The notes beneath the pieces were generated by a model, which saw only the letters and a program-made list of their open reading frames with translations, did no database searches and was not told where the DNA came from. A stretch of DNA of 64,000 bases from a virus: positions 1 through 64,000 of the IMG/VR virus record IMGVR_UViG_3300032236_000300; one strand, written 5' to 3'. The translations under genes and the position numbers were made by a program. This document shows, piece by piece, positions 59,482-64,000 of the stretch (position 1 is its first letter; every line of letters starts with the position of its first letter).

Positions 59482-59508
59482 GACAAACTTACGAATTGAA
59501 AGCATGTC
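59482..59508. repeat. 27-bp palindrome family, copy 2
   Basis: GACAAACTT (59482-59490), 9 bases, AAGCATGTC (59500-59508). It fills the gap between the gene ending at 59509 and the MoxR start. On the minus strand TTTGTTTTGTTT follows, so weak termination is possible. Confidence 0.8.
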
Positions 59509-60516
59509 TTACAAACACGCTTCAGTTGAGTACTCGCGGTACTTCTTATTGCTGTCGTGTTGTATCGTGCCGATTGGCGCTTCCTCTAGTGTTAACACCT
59601 CCTTCTGATATTGAAACTTCAGTAACTCGTTAAAGAAATAGATGAGACGCTTGGTGTCCATCTTCCATACATACTCGCGGTCTTGGTCGGGCAAGATGCG
59701 TTGGTCGTATTCTGTTGATGCGCTGAAAGAAAGAAACTCAACCAATGGCAACATGGCTTCCATGCGCTTACCCTCGTCTGCTATCTCCATTGCGTTGTTC
59801 ACCTGTTCAAAGAACTCATTGCGTATGTACGCCTGTGGTTTAGTGTGGTAGTTCATTTGTGTGGTATCAGAAGTGAGAATGTATTTCGCACTTCTTGGTT
59901 GATAGTGGTTGGGCTTGTAGTCACCACGGCACAAGTCCATACCGATTCCCTTCCCGCCTAGCGTGAGTGAGGTAACCATCTTGGCGTAGTCGGTGAATAC
60001 AGTAAAGCGTGCTTTGAGTGCTTTGAACTTTTCCTTGTCAACGACATGGCGCGTCTCGTTGGTCATGTCCTCGGTGTCTACTGTCCCGCATGGGAAAACC
60101 TTCAGTTTGCTACCTATGCGATAGGCGTGCCCCATACCATCGAAGTAATACGCTTTGCCGTTGCGCTTGGCAAACTTATCTACGCCGAACAACTCTTGCA
60201 AGATTTGAACAGTTGATATCGTGTTCCAGTCACCCACGCTGAAGGTGAACGAACCGTGTTGGTGATAGATAGCAATGTCGGTTTCGTAGTACTTAACAAT
60301 CACATCTCCCATTTCAAAGCGGATCTGTGTGCGGTCGTATCTGCGATTGAGTCCTAGCGGTTTCTTGCCCTCGCTTGCACCTTTGCTGAATGGTTTCACG
60401 GCATTGTGATGGATCAATGCTTCTTGGTATGTTGTTAGGCGGGGTATGTTGTCTGCCATGAATGTGTACGCTGAGTTGTTACCGCGTGCCCACTTGTCGT
60501 TTGGTTTTACTGCCAT
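59509..60516 (-). CDS. Conserved protein of unknown function (335 aa)
   Basis: The start at 60516 is fixed by GGAGGAAATCAA; upstream codons in the frame overlap another gene. The sequence begins AVKPNDKWARGNNSAYTFMA, then alpha/beta segments (EMGDVIVKYYETDIAIYHQH, AYYFDGMGHAYRIGSKLKVF) and a helical end. Its form is a compact intracellular protein; no known motif. It is flanked by palindrome copies on both sides and precedes the MoxR gene. Confidence 0.7.
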   Translation of the reverse strand: MAVKPNDKWARGNNSAYTFMADNIPRLTTYQEALIHHNAVKPFSKGASEGKKPLGLNRRYDRTQIRFEMGDVIVKYYETDIAIYHQHGSFTFSVGDWNTISTVQILQELFGVDKFAKRNGKAYYFDGMGHAYRIGSKLKVFPCGTVDTEDMTNETRHVVDKEKFKALKARFTVFTDYAKMVTSLTLGGKGIGMDLCRGDYKPNHYQPRSAKYILTSDTTQMNYHTKPQAYIRNEFFEQVNNAMEIADEGKRMEAMLPLVEFLSFSASTEYDQRILPDQDREYVWKMDTKRLIYFFNELLKFQYQKEVLTLEEAPIGTIQHDSNKKYREYSTEACL

Positions 60517-60543
60517 TTGATTTCCTCCAATAGGTTTTGTTTC

Positions 60544-60570
60544 GACAAACTTACAGTCTGTCAGTTTGTC
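60544..60570. repeat. 27-bp palindrome family, copy 3
   Basis: GACAAACTTACA (60544-60555), GTC, TGTCAGTTTGTC (60559-60570): 11 of 12 dyad positions pair. It overlaps the 3' end of the gene at 60551 and lies 28 bases before the start at 60516. Confidence 0.8.
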
Positions 60571-60844
60571 CTGTGATCTTGGTGATCGGGTCGGTGTTGT
60601 CACGATTGAACTGGTCGAAGTCCTCCAACTCCATAGCGTGTTGCTTCTCTGCATACTCAGATACCAAAGCAAAGTCTGCGGTGTCAGTCTCGTTACCAAT
60701 TACCTCGTCCACCCAACATGCACTAGCGTCGAACGCCACTTGCATGGTCTCGCACGCTTCCGTGATCGCATCAACCTTCGCGGTTGCTTCTTCGCTATCA
60801 GGATTAGCGATATCCTCGAATTCAAATACAACTAATACTTTCAT
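60551..60844 (-). CDS. Small acidic protein (97 aa)
   Basis: Opens with VLVVFEFEDIANPDSEEATA and has a ferredoxin-like or ACT-like strand-helix pattern (AKVDAITEACETMQVAFDAS). Strongly acidic. AAAGGGGAG gives the start. Acidic small early proteins sometimes mimic DNA or bind host factors, but there is no direct evidence here. Confidence 0.65.
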   Translation of the reverse strand: MKVLVVFEFEDIANPDSEEATAKVDAITEACETMQVAFDASACWVDEVIGNETDTADFALVSEYAEKQHAMELEDFDQFNRDNTDPITKITGQTDRL

Positions 60845-61029
60845 ACATCTCCCCTTTGTTGTGCCATTTCAAATTGCCTAATCATCTCGTCGCGTGCTTC
60901 CTTGTTCTCGATCAGGTGCATGAACAGTTTGCGCACCATGAACTCTTCATGTTTGGTTTTAAGATACAGACCAGTTGCAAGGGACGCCCATGCAAACAGA
61001 ACAATCTCGCTAATACTTATTTCAATCAT
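60841..61029 (-). CDS. Small membrane-anchored protein (62 aa)
   Basis: Hydrophobic N-terminal helix (ISEIVLFAWASLATGLYL) then a charged helix (ENKEARDEMIRQFEMAQQRG). GGAGG before the start; overlaps at both ends. Likely an early inner-membrane protein of unknown role. Confidence 0.68.
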   Translation of the reverse strand: MIEISISEIVLFAWASLATGLYLKTKHEEFMVRKLFMHLIENKEARDEMIRQFEMAQQRGDV

Positions 61030-61189
61030 TGGTTCCTCCAGTTTTAAAGTTTTCTATCTCTTTCCGTAGCGGTTCGTCGCTTTGCGTCTTGAGTATACGC
61101 ACCCAGTCCACACGCGACAAGAACCACCTAAACAATGGGACATTGCAGTCTTGGCAAAGCAACTCTGCGTTGTCTCCCTTCTTAGTCAT
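61022..61189 (-). CDS. Small CxxC protein (55 aa)
   Basis: Starts at 61189 (GGAGGACTTTG upstream). Contains LLCQDCNVPLFRWFLSRVDW with one CxxC, perhaps half of a zinc site completed by dimerisation. A longer frame to 61210 lacks a ribosome site. Function unknown. Confidence 0.65.
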   Translation of the reverse strand: MTKKGDNAELLCQDCNVPLFRWFLSRVDWVRILKTQSDEPLRKEIENFKTGGTND

Positions 61190-61262
61190 CAAAGTCCTCC
61201 ACCCAAACAATTACAAACACATATAAAAACACCACAAAGCAGACAGTCTGCGCCCATGTCAT
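61182..61262 (-). CDS. Micro-protein (26 aa), single membrane helix
   Basis: Starts at 61262 after AAGGAAGTCAC and overlaps both neighbours. The product MTWAQTVCFVVFLYVFVIVW ends in VEDFDD: one membrane helix and an acidic end. Small for a gene, but its overlaps and ribosome site are as good as those of its neighbours. Confidence 0.55.
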   Translation of the reverse strand: MTWAQTVCFVVFLYVFVIVWVEDFDD

Positions 61263-61432
61263 GTGACTTCCTTTTCTTGTATCCAATAGTGATAGGCGTT
61301 CTCCCGACCGCCTTTTGCGTCTTGCTCTTTTAGTGCGCGTATGGCACTCTCTGCACTTGTCTTGTTGTAAAAGATAGCATCAAGACAACTTTCTTCTCCG
61401 TCGCTCTCCCAAACCAAATAAACCATAGTCAT
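61259..61432 (-). CDS. Small protein (57 aa)
   Basis: Starts at 61432 as ATGA with the previous gene. The product MTMVYLVWESDGEESCLDAI ... IRALKEQDAKGG ... YHYWIQEKEVT has a strand-helix-strand form. Fits exactly between neighbours with 4-base overlaps at both ends. Confidence 0.7.
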   Translation of the reverse strand: MTMVYLVWESDGEESCLDAIFYNKTSAESAIRALKEQDAKGGRENAYHYWIQEKEVT

Positions 61433-61650
61433 AACTCACCCCGCGTTGATTTCTGATTTGTATTTTTCAGCGCAGTCGGTGCAGACTGCGAGGTTACGAA
61501 TTGATAGCAACCCTTTCCATACTCTTGCACCACAGTCCACTTGGCGCGATCTTTCAGGGCTTGCTCGTCACCACATGGCTTGCATATCAAGTGACCATAA
61601 GACGCACGCTTGCGACCTACACCATTAGTCAGGCATTTAATACACCGCAT
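61429..61650 (-). CDS. Zinc-ribbon-like small protein (73 aa)
   Basis: The start at 61650 is given by AAAGGAATCAAT. Two knuckles, CIKC (3-6) and CKPC (23-26), should bind one zinc; the rest is basic and polar. It may bind nucleic acid or protein early in infection. Second gene of the leftward transcript. Confidence 0.72.
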   Translation of the reverse strand: MRCIKCLTNGVGRKRASYGHLICKPCGDEQALKDRAKWTVVQEYGKGCYQFVTSQSAPTALKNTNQKSTRGEL

Positions 61651-61663
61651 ATTGATTCCTTTC

Positions 61664-61906
61664 TTAGACGCTTGGCGTAGACCAAGCATAAACCTTGACG
61701 CCGTTGGCTGGGTTGCCCGTTGCCCAATTCAATTTGATACCACGATAGCCAGACTCATAGTCCTCACGCACGCCGTATGCCATGCCGTCGATCAACCGCA
61801 GTTCTTCGCGGTAGAGTTCCCGCCAGTTGCGGTCGAAAGCAATGATTACTGGATTGCGTGCTTGGGTTGCACTTGATGACGATGAATTAGCAGAACGAAT
61901 TTGCAT
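61664..61906 (-). CDS. First leftward early gene (80 aa)
   Basis: Starts at 61906 with GGAGGTTCT. After a Ser-rich N-terminus (QIRSANSSSSSATQARNP) comes a compact part with VIIAFDRNWRELYREELRLI and GIKLNWATGNPANGVKVYAW. No known domain. It is the first gene behind the consensus leftward promoter and a structured leader, so it should be made earliest. Confidence 0.7.
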   Translation of the reverse strand: MQIRSANSSSSSATQARNPVIIAFDRNWRELYREELRLIDGMAYGVREDYESGYRGIKLNWATGNPANGVKVYAWSTPSV

Positions 61907-61921
61907 AGAACCTCCATAAAA

Positions 61922-61948
61922 GACAAACTGACAAGTTGTAAGAATGTC
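61922..61948. repeat. 27-bp palindrome family, copy 4
   Basis: GACAAACTGACA (61922-61933), AGT, TGTAAGAATGTC (61937-61948). It lies in the leader of the leftward early transcript, 16 bases before the first gene. Confidence 0.8.
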
Positions 61949-61958
61949 GCTGAACTGA

Positions 61959-62001
61959 GGGCGACCCGTTCGCCCATAGCAGTTCCCCTGCCGTGTGGCA
62001 G
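61959..62001 (-). promoter_or_regulatory. Structured leader of the leftward early mRNA
   Basis: Two hairpins: GGGCGA/TCGCCC (61959-61975) and CTGCC/GGCAG (61988-62001). The second is at the predicted 5' end of the RNA (about 62001). With palindrome copy 4 the leader can form three stem-loops before the first ribosome site. Confidence 0.6.
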
Positions 62002-62007
62002 AGCCAC

Positions 62008-62036
62008 ATTATAACAGAATAACTATACAATGTCAA
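62008..62036 (-). promoter_or_regulatory. Perfect sigma70 promoter, leftward early
   Basis: On the minus strand TTGACA (62036-62031), a 17-base spacer and TATAAT (62013-62008), a full consensus at optimal spacing. It should be one of the strongest host-dependent promoters of the phage and drives the leftward block. Confidence 0.92.
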
Positions 62037-62090
62037 GTGTTTGTACTGTGAAAGGGAGGTTTGTCCCTTCATCTGCGTTTGTTTTTTAAT

Positions 62091-62126
62091 CCTATAGTTC
62101 CTATTGTACCTAATGTACCTAATGTT
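62091..62126. repeat. Four tandem 9-bp repeats
   Basis: CCTATAGTT, CCTATTGTA, CCTAATGTA and CCTAATGTT follow one another with no gap (consensus CCTAWTGTW). The array lies 55 bases upstream of the leftward -35. Confidence 0.85.
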
Positions 62127-62210
62127 CTGTAACCCTTTTTTTAAAGTAGAACATTCGAAATGTGCTGTAAGTTGTTGATTTATATAGATGTTGTGTTGTA
62201 TTGTTGTTGT

Positions 62211-62234
62211 ATTGTTCTATTGTTCTATTGTTCT
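62211..62234. repeat. Iteron array, three ATTGTTCT copies
   Basis: Three perfect tandem copies of ATTGTTCT, the reverse complement of AGAACAAT. They form a perfect 24-bp inverted repeat with the array at 62333-62356, 98 bases away. Confidence 0.92.
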
Positions 62235-62332
62235 TTAAAAATATATATAGGGGGAAAATTGAATATACAATAGTATTACACTTGCTGGGGAGTGCGTTCG
62301 AACTGCAAATTTTCAAAACTGCTTTTTTCGAC

Positions 62333-62443
62333 AGAACAATAGAACAATAGAACAATAGGCAAAAAAGCCTTATATATCAACGACTTGTATTGTTCCGTTG
62401 TTTTTTGGCACCACAGAACAATAGAACAAAAGGGCAGAACAAT
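62333..62443. repeat. Iteron array, five AGAACAAT copies
   Basis: Three tandem perfect copies (62333-62356) and two single ones (62415-62422, 62436-62443), plus one-mismatch copies at 62423-62430 and, reversed, 62389-62396. Confidence 0.9.
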
Positions 62444-62455
62444 GCGCGAACAAAG

Positions 62456-62519
62456 GGCTACCCCGTTGCAATGACCGATCCCTAGCCCCGACAAACTTCC
62501 AAAGTGGAATTATGTCTCC
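62456..62519 (+). repeat. Early leader repeat, copy A (contains 27-bp palindrome copy 5)
   Basis: A 64-base block starting GGCTACC, CGTTGCAATGACCG and ending ATGTCTCC; about 50 of 64 positions equal copy B at 63296 without gaps. Palindrome copy 5 is inside: GACAAACTTCCA (62490-62501), AAG, TGGAATTATGTC (62505-62516). Confidence 0.88.
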
Positions 62520-62588
62520 CTATTAAACATTTTAAAACCAGTGGGTTTTGTAAGTTTCCCGTAAGCATAGGGGTTTAGTATCAGGATA

Positions 62589-62610
62589 CCAAGAAAGAGG
62601 GCTTTCTTGG
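62589..62610 (+). promoter_or_regulatory. Hairpin before the first rightward gene
   Basis: CCAAGAAAG-AGGG-CTTTCTTGG, nine perfect pairs, 26 bases before the start at 62637. No T-run follows at once, so a stability or translational role is more likely than termination. Confidence 0.6.
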
Positions 62611-62636
62611 ATTAACTTTCCTACTGGAGAAATCAA

Positions 62637-63254
62637 ATGGAAAAAACTATCGTAGCGCAAGCCATTCCAAATCAAGCATCAAAGTCAGGTGCAATGTTCG
62701 CAAAGTCAGAAATTGACGCGAAAGAATCCTTGGAGATGTTTGCTCGTGATCTTGGAACCGAGCCGACCTACACCGACTGGATCGCCAAGCGCACCGACTG
62801 GGTGAACGGATATATAACAGCAAAACCGCAGACCAAGGGCAACGCATCGGATTTGGCATTCAAACGCTTTGCAGATCGACTGGTAGCAGATTATGGTTTC
62901 ACGATACCAAAAGCACAAACGCAGGCATCGATCAAGAAAGCCACTGAGAGGGCTAAGAAAGCGGAAGAACTGGAACGCAAATATGAATCCATACCAACGC
63001 ACCAAATCACCGAGAATCTGCGCCAAGCGTATGAACTGCAAGCCAAGAATCCCACCAAGAAATTAGCAACGCTAAAAGAACTGGAGACGATTCTAAAAGC
63101 GCGAACCAAAGCGGAAGAAAGCGGAGTTAAAGAAGAACTTAAATCTGCGCGATCTGCCTTGATCGAACTGGCTAAGAAATGCACCGATCTAGAATTACTG
63201 GAGACCGCGACCAGTATTCTCGATGAGTCGAACTATGAAGTGACGATTCAGTAA
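62637..63254 (+). CDS. Early protein A, paralogue of the gene at 63480
   Basis: A 205-residue helical, charged protein. Residues 39-95 (LGTEPTYTDWIAKRTDWVNG ... AFKRFADRLVADYGFTIPKA) match the next gene's domain. The rest is a long Lys/Glu coiled-coil region with THQITENLRQAYELQAKNPT. No enzyme motif. GGAG before the start. It is followed by a strong terminator and is a highly placed early gene; a role in host takeover or replication start is inferred from position only. Confidence 0.75.
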   Translation: MEKTIVAQAIPNQASKSGAMFAKSEIDAKESLEMFARDLGTEPTYTDWIAKRTDWVNGYITAKPQTKGNASDLAFKRFADRLVADYGFTIPKAQTQASIKKATERAKKAEELERKYESIPTHQITENLRQAYELQAKNPTKKLATLKELETILKARTKAEESGVKEELKSARSALIELAKKCTDLELLETATSILDESNYEVTIQ

Positions 63255-63268
63255 GATCGAAACAAAAC

Positions 63269-63295
63269 GGGAGGGGAAACCCTCCCAATTTTTTT
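63269..63295 (+). terminator. Intrinsic terminator with GAAA loop
   Basis: GGGAGGG-GAAA-CCCTCCC (63269-63286), AA, then seven T. It ends the transcript of early gene A, so early gene B needs its own start or antitermination. Confidence 0.92.
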
Positions 63296-63359
63296 GGCTA
63301 CCGCGTTGCAATGACCGTTCCCTACCCCAGACATGCTTACTGGGTGACAACATGTCTCC
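63296..63359 (+). repeat. Early leader repeat, copy B (contains 27-bp palindrome copy 6)
   Basis: Second copy of the 64-base leader. Palindrome copy 6: GACATGCTTACT (63330-63341), GGG, TGACAACATGTC (63345-63356). A looser similarity (GGTTTGTAAG...GTAAG...AGCATA) continues for about 50 bases in both leaders. Confidence 0.88.
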
Positions 63360-63479
63360 AAAATATATTTTCAAAATCTTCTGGTTTGTAAGGTTCGTGT
63401 AAGGTTACACAAGCATACTTGCGGCCTCGCTAGGGGATAGGCCTCTAGTGGGAATAGCAAACCTAAAGGAGAAAATGCT

Positions 63480-64000
63480 ATGACAGACAAAACACCAGTG
63501 GCACAAGTAGTGCACGCACTTAGTCACGATCGCCGCACAGAAGCATATGAGCAAGGCGGCCGATACTCAGCAAATAGGCTCGAGGCCGTAGCGATCGCGT
63601 CAGACGCCGCAAAGACGCTGGGCACTGATCCATCATTTGACCAGTGGACAGAATATTCTGTGCAGTGGAAAGACGGCTACATGCACAACAACCCAGACAA
63701 CACTGGCGGCGCGGCCGATACAGCATGGGGTAGGTTTGCCAGTACTCTAAACGAATTATTTGGGTTGACCAAACCGAAGAGCACCAGCAAGGCCGCTACA
63801 GCGAAAGCTACGGCACGAGAAGCAAAGGCCGCCGAAGTACTGGCAAAACACGCCGACAAAGCCGCTCACACTATCAAAGAACAAATAGCAAAGAACTACA
63901 GCGCGATCGCTGAGGCCGTAAAGCAAGGTAAGACCACTAAGGTACAGCGCGACGACGGCGTGGTTGTAGATCTTAAGAAGGAGCTAAAAGAATTAGAGAC
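63480..64000 (+). CDS. Early protein B, paralogue of early protein A (3' truncated)
   Basis: Open from the ATG at 63480 (AAAGGAG upstream) to the right edge, 173 codons and two bases. Residues 47-100 (LGTDPSFDQWTEYSVQWKDG ... TAWGRFASTLNELFGLTKP) align with early protein A, including LGT[ED]P[TS][YF] and the W/G spacing. After this come Ala/Lys-rich helices. The reading is richer in G+C than its neighbour and has three CGATCG sites. Function unknown. Confidence 0.78.
   Translation, partial: MTDKTPVAQVVHALSHDRRTEAYEQGGRYSANRLEAVAIASDAAKTLGTDPSFDQWTEYSVQWKDGYMHNNPDNTGGAADTAWGRFASTLNELFGLTKPKSTSKAATAKATAREAKAAEVLAKHADKAAHTIKEQIAKNYSAIAEAVKQGKTTKVQRDDGVVVDLKKELKELE

Larger units (their letters stand above)
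62037..62636. other. Non-coding switch region, candidate replication origin
   Basis: No convincing gene is seen in these 600 bases. They hold an AAGGGA/TCCCTT hairpin (62052-62069), four 9-bp repeats (62091-62126), an AATGTTCT/AGAACATT hairpin (62121-62155), eight AGAACAAT copies (62211-62443), an A/T-rich stretch (62235-62280), the first early leader copy (62456-62519) and a CCAAGAAAG/CTTTCTTGG hairpin (62589-62610). It separates divergent transcription units. Iterons next to an A/T-rich stretch are typical of origins; this is inference. Confidence 0.6.

Noticed and set aside
62119-62494. Two overlapping leftward open frames
   Set aside because: They translate the AGAACAAT repeats and A/T-rich DNA, have no ribosome site and give repetitive cysteine/serine-rich products; the region is better read as repeats.
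1-64000. tRNA genes, integrase or insertion sequences
   Set aside because: None seen by eye: no cloverleaf with a matching anticodon arm was recognised, no tyrosine or serine recombinase motif, and no transposase; a covariance search for tRNAs would be decisive.

Overview
The window is a 64 kb piece of a tailed double-stranded DNA phage genome, cut inside genes at both ends. The virion genes point to a podovirus: terminase, P22/T7-like portal, scaffold, HK97-fold major capsid protein, gp4/gp11-like adaptors, a gp10-like tail hub, several fibres and large ejection proteins, with no tape measure, sheath or tube. The host is Gram-negative, because the lysis cassette encodes an Rz-type inner-membrane spanin with an outer-membrane Rz1 lipoprotein nested inside it. 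The style of the small head and fibre proteins resembles environmental freshwater/marine phages known mostly from metagenomes; that is an impression from family knowledge, not a database result.

Layout. Positions 1-8261 (+) carry packaging and head genes: terS (partial), terL, portal, a GroES-like protein, scaffold and major capsid protein. A terminator and a consensus sigma70 promoter with a 20-bp palindrome follow (8263-8319). Positions 8406-14358 hold minor virion proteins, many tiny basic proteins and the head-tail adaptors. Positions 14358-21919 hold repeat-rich fibre genes and a cupin. Lysis is at 21923-23869. The tail hub, a C1q-like protein and three ejection proteins follow (23871-40473), ending in a 2984-residue protein with an L,D-transpeptidase domain and two zincin motifs. 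This late block converges with no gap on the leftward block.

The leftward block (61906 down to 40474) starts at a perfect TTGACA-17-TATAAT promoter (62008-62036). It carries many small genes, a MoxR ATPase, a VWA/HEXXH protein and partner, a VRR-NUC nuclease, an RpoA C-terminal-domain-like protein, family A DNA polymerase, a Cas4-like exonuclease, an HNH protein, an SNF2-type helicase, a possible ssDNA-binding protein and a primase-helicase. Most genes overlap by ATGA or a few bases and have good Shine-Dalgarno sequences. Ten genes shorter than 60 codons fill what would otherwise look like gaps.

Between the leftward block and a rightward early block (62637 to the right end) lies a 730-base non-coding region. 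It is full of short repeats: eight perfect copies of AGAACAAT in mixed orientation and four 9-bp CCTAWTGTW copies. It is the best candidate for a replication origin or switch region. The two rightward genes are paralogues, each preceded by a copy of the same 64-base leader. Six copies of a 27-bp palindromic element, two of them in those leaders and four in leftward gaps, appear to tie both early transcription units to one regulator. This element family is the most striking signal that gene content does not explain.
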